A stretch of DNA of 49,686 nucleotides, taken from assembly GCA_949511625.1 (NCBI GenBank), contig CATFEX010000001.1, positions 1 to 49,686 on the forward strand. Direction: 5' to 3'. The notes beneath the pieces are model-generated. The model was given only the letters and a program-made list of their open reading frames with translations. It was not told the DNA's origin and did no database searches. This document shows positions 40,211 through 48,565 of this stretch, piece after piece. The position numbers and the translations under genes are program-made. Position 1 is the first letter of the stretch, and each line of letters opens with the position of its first letter. Source of the stretch: UBA11891 sp003533785 (GTDB taxonomy: Bacteria; Bacteroidota; Bacteroidia; Flavobacteriales; Flavobacteriaceae).

Positions 40211-41503
40211 TTAATTCAGTAATTGAAAAGAAGAACCACTCCCCACTCCAATGAGGCGATCGTTTAAATCTCCAAAATTTCTATAATACACGAGAACCAG
40301 ATAACGGTTTTCTGTCTGTGCAAAATTCCCTCCAATAGCATTCGGATCGATTCCCTGTTCTGACTTCACTACATAGCTGTAATTATAGAAACCTTGTTTG
40401 AGGAGCAAGCTAGCTTCATAGGCGTTTAATCCCCGGTTATAGATCATTTTTGAGTTCTCATCCAACTGATAGTTGTTGAACTTTCCCACCACATAGACTT
40501 GTGTATTGGGGATTTCTGCTAAAGCAGATAAACTGAAATGAACCCGTGCATAATCAGCCTCAATTGCTTCATCTTGAGTCCCTTGAACAGTTCGTATTTC
40601 AAAGTCGCCATTGATATCTGGAAAGAGAGTGTAAGGCAGGTTGGCTCTGAGAATGTCTGTATATAAAAAGCTGTCATACCGGTCGGTACGCTCCACAAAA
40701 CTCACACTAGGTGAACTCACTCGGAGGTCTTTTGTGTCAAAAAATAGAAATTCATTCCCCCCCGGGAATCGGCTTTGTTCATCGTAACGATACTCCAAAG
40801 AGGTAGAATTGAAATATTGGGGTTTTAATGTACTGATGGAGGTATTCCAATTTTCATTTTGAATCACCACTACTTTCAACTGACGTTCAGGGTCTCGAAA
40901 GGCCGTTTCTTTAGGAGTTACTGAAAATTGGACACTCTGATGGGTATTGAAATAATCGAGTGAACGGGTGCGGAATACCCCAACAGCTACTTCAGCTTCT
41001 TTTTCAAGAACCATAAACCGTCTAGAAAAAACCAAAGCATCATCGCTGTCATAGATACTCAAAAGGTAATTTCCCGAGAGCAAAAACTGAGTGTCCTCGT
41101 TGGGTAGCTGAAGGCGATAGTGGGTATACCGTTGCAATGTGTTGGTGGAGCTTCTAAAATCTTCGATACGTAGATTATCAAAGCCCTGTAGGTATTCATT
41201 TTTAAACAGGTTGGATGGGGTCCAATCGTGGTCGAAATAGGTGATTTTATAATAATAATCGGCATCAATGGCTTGTAAATCGTCAAATTCTAGGACAAAA
41301 GGAGAACCGTTTTCTAAAATAGGAAATTGAATTTCCGGGTTGGAAGATTTAAAGACTATGGATTTGATAAAATCAGGGGGGGTTTGTTCAAAATTTTCCT
41401 GAGCGTTAACAGTTTGAAAGAATGGGTTGATCCCAATAAACACTGTACTGTAAAGGCTAAAAAACCAAACAGCATAAGAAAGGAAGTGGCTTGAAAAATG
41501 CAT
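40211..41503 (-). CDS. DUF5103 / type IX secretion Plug-like protein
   Basis: This protein (430 residues from ATG at 41503) has a signal sequence (about 1-36, hydrophobic, ending near NAQE). DFIKSIVFKSSNPEIQFPIL, LEFDDLQAIDADYYYKITYFDHDWTPSNLFKNEYLQGFD and TRSLDYFNTHQSVQFSVTP match the DUF5103 family. Its N-terminal part is known as the first domain of the type IX secretion Plug protein that blocks the SprA translocon. A second beta domain includes TQVYVVGKFNNYQLDENSKM and ends at GSGSSFQLLN. A longer ORF reaches 41818, but that extra part lies antisense to nqrA and precedes the signal peptide. Confidence 0.82.
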   Translation of the reverse strand: MHFSSHFLSYAVWFFSLYSTVFIGINPFFQTVNAQENFEQTPPDFIKSIVFKSSNPEIQFPILENGSPFVLEFDDLQAIDADYYYKITYFDHDWTPSNLFKNEYLQGFDNLRIEDFRSSTNTLQRYTHYRLQLPNEDTQFLLSGNYLLSIYDSDDALVFSRRFMVLEKEAEVAVGVFRTRSLDYFNTHQSVQFSVTPKETAFRDPERQLKVVVIQNENWNTSISTLKPQYFNSTSLEYRYDEQSRFPGGNEFLFFDTKDLRVSSPSVSFVERTDRYDSFLYTDILRANLPYTLFPDINGDFEIRTVQGTQDEAIEADYARVHFSLSALAEIPNTQVYVVGKFNNYQLDENSKMIYNRGLNAYEASLLLKQGFYNYSYVVKSEQGIDPNAIGGNFAQTENRYLVLVYYRNFGDLNDRLIGVGSGSSFQLLN

Positions 41504-41560
41504 GGGAGTTAAACAGCTATTTAGATTATTTATAAATAAGAAGGATTGCCTTGCATTCGC

Positions 41561-41591
41561 TTTACCTCCACAAGCATAATTAGTAAATTTG
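41561..41591 (+). promoter_or_regulatory. Promoter of the nqr operon
   Basis: TAAATTTG (41584-41591) matches TAnnTTTG, 24 nt before the nqrA ATG. TTTA (41561-41564) lies 19 nt upstream as a one-mismatch -33 box. The TTG at 41589 is inside the -7 box and so is not the start. Confidence 0.65.
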
Positions 41592-41615
41592 AATGATTTT
41601 AGAAAATTTGATTCA

Positions 41616-42965
41616 ATGTCCAAAGGCATCCGTACCCGAAGAGGGGCAACCATCAATTTGAATGGTGAGGCTGAAAAGATAATAAAAGTATACGAAAACA
41701 GTCCACTTCTTGCGATCCAACCTGACGATTTCTTTGGTGTAACGCCCAAACTTTTAGTGAAAGAAGGCGCATCAGTAGCAAAAGGGGAAGCTGTTTTTTT
41801 TGACAAAAATAACCCCAAAATTAAGTTTGTGGCGCCAGTTGCGGGAACCTTGCAAGAAATTCAACGGGGACCCAAACGAAAAATTGAAGCCTTAATTTTT
41901 AATGCCCAAGGCGACAAAACCGTCCAACACAAAACAACCCATTGGGATAAACTCAATCGCGAAGAGGCCATAGATTTATTATTGACTTCTGGAAACTGGC
42001 CTTTTATTGGGCAGCGACCCTATGGGATTGTAGCCAATCCTGATGCCACACCGAAGGCCCTCTTTATATCCACTTATGCGTCGGCACCCCTAGAGGTTGA
42101 TTTTGACTTTTTACTTAAAAACAACAAAGAAGATTTTCAGTTGGGAATTGATTTTTTGAATCGATTGGTTCCAGAAATATTTCTAAGCGGAGAGTCTTCT
42201 TTTGGCGGATTTTTTGAAACCATTGAGAACGTGACCTATACTCCAGTCCAGGGACCTCATCCAGCAGGGAATCTCAGTGTTCAAATCCACAAAATGGCCC
42301 CCTTGAATATGGGTGAATGTGTGTGGACGATTCGTCCTGAAGATGTTGCCAATATTGGGGCCTTCCTCAAAACAGGCAAATTTTCGCCAAAAAGAACCGT
42401 GGCTGTTGCTGGAAGCTCTGTAGAAGCTCCTCAATATTTCCACACAACACTTGGTGTTCAGCTCACAGCATTATTGCAACAGGCTGGGGTGCGTCAGACC
42501 CATCCCAACCGCCACATCAATGGCGATGTGCTGACAGGAACATCTACTGATGAAAATGGCTTTCTGGGCTATTTCAATAATTTGTTGACAGTTATTCCTG
42601 AAGGTAATCAATTTAGAATGTTTGGTTGGTTGCCCTTTGTAGACAATCATATTCCCAGTTTATCCAAAACTTCTTTCTCTTGGATATTCGGAAAAAAGAA
42701 ATTTGATGTAGACACCAATCTTAATGGGGAAGAACGTGCCTTAGTAGTGACCGGTGAAATGGAGAGCGTCTTCCCCATGGAAATATTTCCTATGCAGCTG
42801 ATTAAAGCTTGCCTAATGGGGGATATTGAGAAGATGGAAGCCTTGGGTATTTATGAAGTCGTCCCTGAAGATTTTGGATTGGTTGACTATACCAACACAT
42901 CCAAGATAGAGGCGCAAGAAATAATAAAAGATGCGTTAGCGTTGATGATAAAAGAAGTAGGATAA
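41616..42965 (+). CDS. nqrA: Na+-translocating NADH:quinone reductase subunit A
   Basis: This protein (449 residues from ATG 41616) is the peripheral quinone-side subunit of Na+-NQR. The lipoyl/Rnf-barrel-like N terminus reads RRGATINLNGEAEKI, with VKEGASVAKGEAVFFDKNNPKIKFVAPVAGTL. GQRPYGIVANPDATPKALFISTYASAPL and VQGPHPAGNLSVQIHKMAPLNMGECVWTI follow. FPMQLIKACLMGDIEKMEALGIYEVVPEDF is the C-terminal conserved end. First gene of nqrABCDEF; the nqrB start is 11 nt further on. Confidence 0.96.
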   Translation: MSKGIRTRRGATINLNGEAEKIIKVYENSPLLAIQPDDFFGVTPKLLVKEGASVAKGEAVFFDKNNPKIKFVAPVAGTLQEIQRGPKRKIEALIFNAQGDKTVQHKTTHWDKLNREEAIDLLLTSGNWPFIGQRPYGIVANPDATPKALFISTYASAPLEVDFDFLLKNNKEDFQLGIDFLNRLVPEIFLSGESSFGGFFETIENVTYTPVQGPHPAGNLSVQIHKMAPLNMGECVWTIRPEDVANIGAFLKTGKFSPKRTVAVAGSSVEAPQYFHTTLGVQLTALLQQAGVRQTHPNRHINGDVLTGTSTDENGFLGYFNNLLTVIPEGNQFRMFGWLPFVDNHIPSLSKTSFSWIFGKKKFDVDTNLNGEERALVVTGEMESVFPMEIFPMQLIKACLMGDIEKMEALGIYEVVPEDFGLVDYTNTSKIEAQEIIKDALALMIKEVG

Positions 42966-42976
42966 AAATTAAACGT

Positions 42977-44134
42977 ATGAAATTTGTAAGAAAACAATTA
43001 GACAATCTAAAACGACCTTTTGCCAAAGGGGAAAAGTGGGAGCGTTTTGCTCCAGCAGTTAATGCTTTTGATACCTTTTTGTTTGTTCCCAATCACACAA
43101 CAAAGAAGGGGGCACATATTCGCGATGCTGTTGACTTAAAACGAACGATGGTAACAGTAATTATAGCCCTCTTACCCGCTTTGATTTATGGAATTTATAA
43201 TACAGGATATCAATACTTTATACAAACAGGAGCTCCTTTTACCTTCTTGGAGGCTTTCTTGCACGGAGCATTTAAAATTGTTCCAATGATTATTGTTTCC
43301 TATGTCGTTGGGCTCACTATTGAATTTGCTTTTGCCGTGTACAGAGGACATGAAGTGAATGAGGGGTATTTGGTCACAGGCATGCTCATACCAATGATTA
43401 TGCCAGTGGATATTCCCCTATGGATGGTAGCGATATCCGTGGCCTTTGCCGTGCTCATTGCCAAAGAAGCATTTGGAGGAACGGGAATGAATATTTTAAA
43501 TCCAGCCCTAACCGCTCGGGCTTTTGCCTTCTTTGCCTATCCCACCTATATGTCTGGTAATAAAGTGTGGGTTTCGGAAGCCACCAATGTTGACGCCATT
43601 TCAGGGGAAACGATCTTGGGGACTTTGGCTGCTGGGCAACCAGTGAACTACTCTATGTTTGAAATGTTTCAAGGCGCCATCCCAGGATCTATTGCTGAAA
43701 CCTCTACGCTTTGGGTACTAGTCGGTGCTTTAATTCTGATTGGTACTGGTGTTGGTAGTTGGCGAATTATGGTTGGAGGGGTTCTCGGAGCAGCTATCAT
43801 GGGCCTATTGTTTAATCTATGGGGAGCCAATGCATTGATGAGTTTTAATTGGATGAATCATCTAATTGTAGGCGGCTTTGCTTTTGGAATTGTATTTATG
43901 GCAACGGATCCAGTATCGGCGGCACAGACCACTCAGGGCAAATGGATTTATGGAATTTTAGTAGGAATATTTTGTATTATGATTCGTGTCTTCAACCCAG
44001 CCTATCCGGAAGGGGTGATGCTAGCCATTCTTCTGATGAATGTCTTTGCCCCCACCATCGATCATTATGTCATCCAAAATAATATAAACCGTAGAAAAAA
44101 ACGTTGGGCCACAAGCCAACTCAAAACAGCATAG
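42977..44134 (+). CDS. nqrB: Na+-translocating NADH:quinone reductase subunit B
   Basis: This 385-residue membrane subunit of Na+-NQR has many transmembrane helices, a covalently bound FMN and the Na+ path. N-terminal RDAVDLKRTMVTVIIALLPALIYGIYNTGYQ and FGGTGMNILNPALTARAFAFFAYP are family blocks. The expected FMN-threonine site reads DAISGETI with Thr212; the residue before Thr is Glu where the usual consensus, Dxx(S/T)GAT, has Ala. The C-terminal helices include FMATDPVSAAQTTQGKWIYG. ApbE, needed for FMN attachment, is encoded 4.4 kb downstream. Confidence 0.96.
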   Translation: MKFVRKQLDNLKRPFAKGEKWERFAPAVNAFDTFLFVPNHTTKKGAHIRDAVDLKRTMVTVIIALLPALIYGIYNTGYQYFIQTGAPFTFLEAFLHGAFKIVPMIIVSYVVGLTIEFAFAVYRGHEVNEGYLVTGMLIPMIMPVDIPLWMVAISVAFAVLIAKEAFGGTGMNILNPALTARAFAFFAYPTYMSGNKVWVSEATNVDAISGETILGTLAAGQPVNYSMFEMFQGAIPGSIAETSTLWVLVGALILIGTGVGSWRIMVGGVLGAAIMGLLFNLWGANALMSFNWMNHLIVGGFAFGIVFMATDPVSAAQTTQGKWIYGILVGIFCIMIRVFNPAYPEGVMLAILLMNVFAPTIDHYVIQNNINRRKKRWATSQLKTA

Positions 44135-44138
44135 CCCT

Positions 44139-44867
44139 ATGAATAGAGATAGCAACGTATATACTTTTTTATTTGCTGCCGCAATGGTATTGGTGGTAGC
44201 GTCCTCCTTGGCCTTCACGGCGACCTCGCTTAAATCGCTGCAGGCCGATAATATTCGCAAAGAAAAAATGCAAAATATTCTTGCCACTATCGGGATTGAA
44301 ACCGATCGAGAACAAGCCGAGGGTCTCTACACACAGTATATCAAAAAAGAACTGGCACTCACCGCCACAGGTAGCGTAGATCAAGCCACTGACGCTTTTA
44401 CCCTCAAGTTGAATAATGAAATTAAAAAACCAGAATTGGAACAACGTTTTCCCCTTTTTATCGCCGAAGTGGCCTCCGACAAATACTATATCATACCACT
44501 TCGTGGGGCCGGACTCTGGAATGCCATTTGGGGATACATTGCTTTGAAAAACGATAAAAATACGATCAAAGGAGCAATATTCGATCACATAGGCGAAACG
44601 GCTGGATTGGGTGCAGAAATTACACAGCAATGGTTTCAAGACCGCTTTAAAGAAGAAAAAGTATTTGATAATAGCGGGCAATTGGTAGGGATCAATGTTT
44701 CAAAAACCAATAATGACCCAAACGATAGTGATAAAAATGATCATGAAGTAGATGCCATTTCAGGTGCTACTATCACTGGTGATGGAGTGACCGCGATGAT
44801 CTATGAGCGCTTGCAACATTACTTGCCCTATTTCAATCAAGAAAACAATACAGTAGCCGTAAACTAA
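44139..44867 (+). CDS. nqrC: Na+-translocating NADH:quinone reductase subunit C
   Basis: This 242-residue subunit has one N-terminal membrane helix (about 7-33) and a periplasmic FMN-binding domain. RGAGLWNAIWGYIALKNDKNTIKGAIFDHIGETAGLGAEI is the conserved FMN-domain core, and DAISGATITGDGV carries the covalent FMN threonine Thr211 in a full consensus Dxx(S/T)GAT motif. It follows nqrB by 4 nt and precedes nqrD by 8 nt. Confidence 0.96.
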   Translation: MNRDSNVYTFLFAAAMVLVVASSLAFTATSLKSLQADNIRKEKMQNILATIGIETDREQAEGLYTQYIKKELALTATGSVDQATDAFTLKLNNEIKKPELEQRFPLFIAEVASDKYYIIPLRGAGLWNAIWGYIALKNDKNTIKGAIFDHIGETAGLGAEITQQWFQDRFKEEKVFDNSGQLVGINVSKTNNDPNDSDKNDHEVDAISGATITGDGVTAMIYERLQHYLPYFNQENNTVAVN

Positions 44868-44875
44868 TTAGAACC

Positions 44876-45571
44876 ATGGCAAACACCAATAAAAATTCCA
44901 CAAAAGAGCCCAGTGTTCTCTTCGTAGCTGAGGAGAGAGAGCCCCTTTTCTCAAAAAAGAATAGGGCTTTGCTCACCGACCCAATGGATGACAACAACCC
45001 CATTACCGTCCAGGTATTGGGCATCTGTTCCGCTTTAGCGATCACCGTTCAGTTGAAGCCCGCTGTTGTGATGAGTGTCTCTGTAATGGCTGTAATGGCG
45101 GCTAGTAATGTGATCATTTCCTTGCTGCGAAATTTAATTCCCAATAGGATTCGAATAATTGTGCAGTTGGTAGTTGTGGCCTCTATGGTTATTCTGGTGG
45201 ATCAGGTATTGCGTGCTTTTGCGTATGATGTCAGTAAAGAATTATCCATTTTTATTGGATTGATTATTACCAATTGTATTGTGATGGGACGTTTAGAAGC
45301 CTTTGCCTTGGGCAATGGTGTTTGGAAATCCTTTCTGGATGGGATTGGAAATGCAGCGGGATATGGATTCATTCTTATTGTTGTAGCCTTTTTTAGAGAA
45401 TTACTCGGTTCTGGAAAGCTGTTTGGAATGCAAGTAATTCCAGATGCGGTATACGAGATGGGCTATGTCAATAATGGTTTGATGTTGCTTTCACCTATGG
45501 CCCTAATCACAGTTGGAATTTTTATTTGGATTCAACGTTCTCGAAACCGAGGTTTAATTGAAAAAAACTAA
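44876..45571 (+). CDS. nqrD: Na+-translocating NADH:quinone reductase subunit D
   Basis: This 231-residue integral membrane subunit has about six helices. Typical blocks are NNPITVQVLGICSALAITVQLKPAVVMS, RIIVQLVVVASMVILVDQVL, LSIFIGLIITNCIVMGRLEAFAL with the iron-site cysteine shared with NqrE, and GIGNAAGYGFILIVVAFFRELLGSGKLFG. It has a longer, charged N terminus of about 40 residues before the first helix (KNSTKEPSVLFVAEEREPLF). Together with NqrE it holds the membrane Fe-S centre. Confidence 0.96.
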   Translation: MANTNKNSTKEPSVLFVAEEREPLFSKKNRALLTDPMDDNNPITVQVLGICSALAITVQLKPAVVMSVSVMAVMAASNVIISLLRNLIPNRIRIIVQLVVVASMVILVDQVLRAFAYDVSKELSIFIGLIITNCIVMGRLEAFALGNGVWKSFLDGIGNAAGYGFILIVVAFFRELLGSGKLFGMQVIPDAVYEMGYVNNGLMLLSPMALITVGIFIWIQRSRNRGLIEKN

Positions 45572-45577
45572 GACGCT

Positions 45578-46195
45578 ATGGAATCCTATTTGAACTTATT
45601 CGTCAAAAGTATCTTTATTGAGAATATGATATTTGCCTATTTCTTGGGTATGTGTTCTTATTTGGCCGTATCCAAAACAGTAAAGACAGCTGTTGGGCTT
45701 GGTTTTGCCGTCATTTTTGTTTTGGCCATTACTGTTCCCATTAACTTTTTATTGGATACGTATTTGCTCCGACCTGGAGCCTTGCAATGGTTGGGGGCAG
45801 AGTTTGCCGAAATCGATTTGAGCTTTTTGAGTTTCATTATGTTTATCGCAGTTATTGCTTCTATGGTTCAGTTAGTTGAAATGATTGTAGAGAAATTTGC
45901 TCCCGCTTTGTACGGAGCCCTTGGAATTTTTCTCCCATTGATTGCTGTCAACTGTGCTATTTTGGGAGGCTCGTTGTTTATGCAACAAAAAGATTTTGCC
46001 GGTGTGAGTGAATCGGCGGTCTATGGATTGGGTTCAGGAATTGGTTGGTTGTTGGCTATTGTTGCCATTGCTGCGATTCGAGAGAAAATAACCTATTCCA
46101 ATGTACCGGCTCCATTACGGGGTCTAGGGATTACATTCATCATCACCGGATTGATGGCATTAGGTTTTATGAGTTTTATGGGGATTAAATTATAA
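45578..46195 (+). CDS. nqrE: Na+-translocating NADH:quinone reductase subunit E
   Basis: This 205-residue integral membrane subunit is homologous to NqrD and RnfA. Blocks are LFVKSIFIENMIFAYFLGMCSYLAVSKTVKTA with the first iron-site cysteine, SFIMFIAVIASMVQLVEMIVEKFAPALYGALGIFLPLIAVNCAILGGSLF with the second, and GLGSGIGWLLAIVAIAAIREKI. It follows nqrD by 6 nt and precedes nqrF by 3 nt. Confidence 0.97.
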   Translation: MESYLNLFVKSIFIENMIFAYFLGMCSYLAVSKTVKTAVGLGFAVIFVLAITVPINFLLDTYLLRPGALQWLGAEFAEIDLSFLSFIMFIAVIASMVQLVEMIVEKFAPALYGALGIFLPLIAVNCAILGGSLFMQQKDFAGVSESAVYGLGSGIGWLLAIVAIAAIREKITYSNVPAPLRGLGITFIITGLMALGFMSFMGIKL

Positions 46196-46198
46196 GAA

Positions 46199-47494
46199 AT
46201 GGACAGTACAGTAATTATAGCGAGTATCGTAGTATTTTTAACCATCACCTTTGTTTTAGTAGGGATGTTATTGGGAGCCAAAGCCAAACTATTGCCTTCA
46301 GGTCCTGTAATGTTAAAAATCAATGGAGAGACAGATGTTGAAGTAGGTTCGGGAGGAACGCTGTTGTCAACCCTTGGAAATAACAAAATATTTTTGCCCT
46401 CTGCTTGTGGTGGGGGCGGAACTTGCATTCAGTGCAAATGCCAAATTTTAGATGGAGGAGGGGAAATTCTTCCCACAGAAGCGCCCCATTTCACTAGAAA
46501 AGAAATTGCCGAAGGATGGCGTTTGGGATGCCAGGTCAAGGTGAAAGAAGATATGGTTATCCAAGTCCCAGAAGAGGTTTTTGGAATCAAAAAATGGGAA
46601 GCTAAAGTGGTAAGAAACTACAATGTTGCTTCTTTTATCAAAGAGTTTGTGGTTGAAATTCCCGAAGCGATGGATTACAAAGCGGGAGGGTATATTCAGA
46701 TAGAGATTCCTCAATGCGAGGTTAAATATCAAGACATGGATATTACTGCGCATCCTGAGGAGCATCCGGGTGAGCCTGATAAATTCAAATTGGAGTGGGA
46801 TAAATTTAACTTGTGGCCGCTAACAATGAAAAATGGAGAGACCGTTGAGCGCGCCTATTCCATGGCTTCATTCCCTGCTGAAGGGCGTGAGATTATGCTG
46901 AATGTTCGAATAGCGACTCCTCCTTGGGATCGGGCTAAAAATAACTGGATGGATGTCAACCCAGGAGTAGCCTCCTCCTATATTTTCTCAAAAAAAGCAG
47001 GGGACAACGTAACTATTTCAGGTCCCTATGGTGAATTTTTCATCAATCATTCCGAATCAGAGATGATGTATGTTGGGGGAGGTGCAGGAATGGCGCCCAT
47101 GCGCTCTCATCTTTATGAACTGTTTCGAACCCTCAAAACAGGTCGAAAAGTTACTTTCTGGTACGGCGGACGTTCCAAACGCGAACTTTTCTATGTAGAC
47201 CATTTCCGCGCCCTAGAAAAAGACTATCCCAATTTTAAATTTTACATAGCACTTTCCGAGCCTTTGGAAGAAGACAACTGGAAAGTGAAAGATGGATTGG
47301 ATGGGGAAGGAGACGGATTTATTGGCTTTGTTCATCAAGTCGCCATAGACAATTACTTAAATCATCACGAAGCCCCAGAAGATATTGAAGTTTATTTCTG
47401 TGGCCCTCCTTTGATGAATCAGGCAGTTGAAAAAATGGCAGATGACTTTGGAGTCCCACCAGAAAATGTTCGTTTCGACGACTTTGGAGGATAA
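46199..47494 (+). CDS. nqrF: Na+-translocating NADH:quinone reductase subunit F
   Basis: This 431-residue subunit is the electron entry point: NADH to FAD to a 2Fe-2S centre. One N-terminal membrane helix (about 4-25) precedes a ferredoxin domain with SACGGGGTCIQCKCQ and a fourth cysteine in GWRLGCQVKV. The FAD motif is ERAYSMASFP and the NADH parts are YVGGGAGMAPMRSHL, FWYGGRSKRELFY and VYFCGPPLMNQAV. The C terminus VRFDDFGG is typical. Ends the nqr operon without a recognisable terminator before the convergent bactofilin gene. Confidence 0.97.
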   Translation: MDSTVIIASIVVFLTITFVLVGMLLGAKAKLLPSGPVMLKINGETDVEVGSGGTLLSTLGNNKIFLPSACGGGGTCIQCKCQILDGGGEILPTEAPHFTRKEIAEGWRLGCQVKVKEDMVIQVPEEVFGIKKWEAKVVRNYNVASFIKEFVVEIPEAMDYKAGGYIQIEIPQCEVKYQDMDITAHPEEHPGEPDKFKLEWDKFNLWPLTMKNGETVERAYSMASFPAEGREIMLNVRIATPPWDRAKNNWMDVNPGVASSYIFSKKAGDNVTISGPYGEFFINHSESEMMYVGGGAGMAPMRSHLYELFRTLKTGRKVTFWYGGRSKRELFYVDHFRALEKDYPNFKFYIALSEPLEEDNWKVKDGLDGEGDGFIGFVHQVAIDNYLNHHEAPEDIEVYFCGPPLMNQAVEKMADDFGVPPENVRFDDFGG

Positions 47495-47523
47495 CCAATA
47501 CAGAGCTATACGAGACCCTGTTG

Positions 47524-48108
47524 TTATTGATGCTTTTTTATTGACTCAACGACTGTTTTACTCACTTTAGGAGCTTCATCAATTTTTCGTTTTAATATTT
47601 TGAGTTGAGCTGTAAATTCAGATTTGATTTTTTCATCTGGGTTTTTTCTTCTTGCGTAGACATTCTCGTAGAAGCAATCTCTTATAGTGGTAAGAAGTTC
47701 GTCCTTGGAAAGACCGATATCCGTTTTTAATCCCTCCAAATGTTTTCGAACTTCGTTCAAAACGGATCTTTTCGGAATTTGTACGATAAAGTCCGAGTTT
47801 GTATCAGAAAGATTGGTAAACATAGAGGTGTACACTTTACCTTGTATACTTGAATCTGGATTCATTTCCACCCTGCCGGTACAAAAAATGTTCACTTTGA
47901 CAATCCCAGAAAGAAGAAGTTCTTCACAAATAATATCACCAATAACCACAGAACTACTTTCAATAATCACTTTTTTTTGAGTGAGTATGGTTCCCTTGAA
48001 GTTACATTCGATACGTACCGATTTATGAGACTTTAAATAGCCCTCTAGGTAGCTATTGTTTGGGATAAAAATAGGGGATGTTGAATCTTTGGATAGATGG
48101 GGTTTCAT
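47524..48108 (-). CDS. Bactofilin-like polymer-forming protein
   Basis: This 194-residue protein has a central domain (about 13-95) of short repeated beta strands (SYLEGYLKSHKSVRIECNFKG, KVIIESSSVVIGDI, GIVKVNIFCTGRVEMNPDSSIQGKV). This matches the bactofilin beta-helix that assembles into filaments without nucleotide. Bactofilins have a short proline-rich tail; here about 80 charged, mainly helical residues follow (KDELLTTIRDC, KRKIDEAPKV). It sits on the minus strand between nqrF and the apbE pair, with no clear functional link to them. Confidence 0.7.
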   Translation of the reverse strand: MKPHLSKDSTSPIFIPNNSYLEGYLKSHKSVRIECNFKGTILTQKKVIIESSSVVIGDIICEELLLSGIVKVNIFCTGRVEMNPDSSIQGKVYTSMFTNLSDTNSDFIVQIPKRSVLNEVRKHLEGLKTDIGLSKDELLTTIRDCFYENVYARRKNPDEKIKSEFTAQLKILKRKIDEAPKVSKTVVESIKKHQ

Positions 48109-48150
48109 AATTGATAAGATTTAGGTGGTATAAATGTAATATAAATACTA

Positions 48151-48177
48151 TTTGTAGAGGGGTTTCTTATAAATTTG
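48151..48177 (+). promoter_or_regulatory. Promoter of the nqr-linked small gene and apbE
   Basis: TAAATTTG (48170-48177) is a perfect -7 box. TTTG (48151-48154) lies 15 nt upstream, shorter than the 19 nt seen at the metK and pheA promoters. Transcript start is expected near 48181. Confidence 0.5.
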
Positions 48178-48179
48178 TC

Positions 48180-48196
48180 TAAAGCGAAACGCTTTA
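48180..48196 (+). repeat. 7-bp hairpin at the predicted transcript start
   Basis: TAAAGCG (48180-48186) and CGCTTTA (48190-48196) are perfect inverted repeats with a 3-nt AAA loop. They begin 3 nt after the -7 box and end 13 nt before the ATG. It may be an operator at the start site or a 5' stabilising hairpin; it has no T run. Confidence 0.55.
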
Positions 48197-48208
48197 AAGT
48201 AAGATTGA

Positions 48209-48565
48209 ATGGGGTTGACAAATCAAGAGATTCACAACATGGCGATGCAGGTGGTAGGGGACGCCCTCAAAGAAGACGGGTTTGAATTTCTTGCTGTGAA
48301 TTCCAAACTAAAGAAAGACCCTCAATTTGTATGTCTAAAAGAAAAAAAACTTCATTTTGTGGTGGTTAAAGCTAGTTTGTATCCAACCAATCCAAAAGAA
48401 TACGATCTAGAATTAATGACTCAAGTAAAAGAACACGCAGAAAAATACAATGCCTTTACCTATTATGCTGGGGTAGGCTTTGCCCATGCAGAAAATTATG
48501 AAAAACCTCTTTCAAAAAAAGAACCTTATGTGGTCAACTACAATGGCTTGCAGGAGATTCATTAA
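48209..48565 (+). CDS. Small conserved protein upstream of apbE
   Basis: This 118-residue soluble protein has no signal peptide or membrane helix. The sequence reads as a compact alpha/beta domain (HNMAMQVVGDALKEDGFEFLAVNSKLKKD, LHFVVVKASLYP, YDLELMTQVKEHAEKY, FTYYAGVGFAHAENYEKP). From memory, similar short proteins in flavobacteria sit between nqrF and apbE and are sometimes named after NqrF, although it shares none of the NqrF motifs (no cysteines in a ferredoxin pattern, no NADH loops). It overlaps apbE by 23 nt, implying joint expression and perhaps a role in NQR maturation. Function not established. Confidence 0.82.
   Translation: MGLTNQEIHNMAMQVVGDALKEDGFEFLAVNSKLKKDPQFVCLKEKKLHFVVVKASLYPTNPKEYDLELMTQVKEHAEKYNAFTYYAGVGFAHAENYEKPLSKKEPYVVNYNGLQEIH

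Noticed and set aside
41504..41818. N-terminal extension of the DUF5103 gene by 105 codons
   Set aside because: It runs antisense to the nqr promoter and nqrA start and would place a long stretch before a good signal peptide.
48480..48542. Upstream extension of apbE
   Set aside because: Would put 21 mixed residues before the lipoprotein signal; the inner ATG at 48543 gives a normal signal peptide and lipobox.
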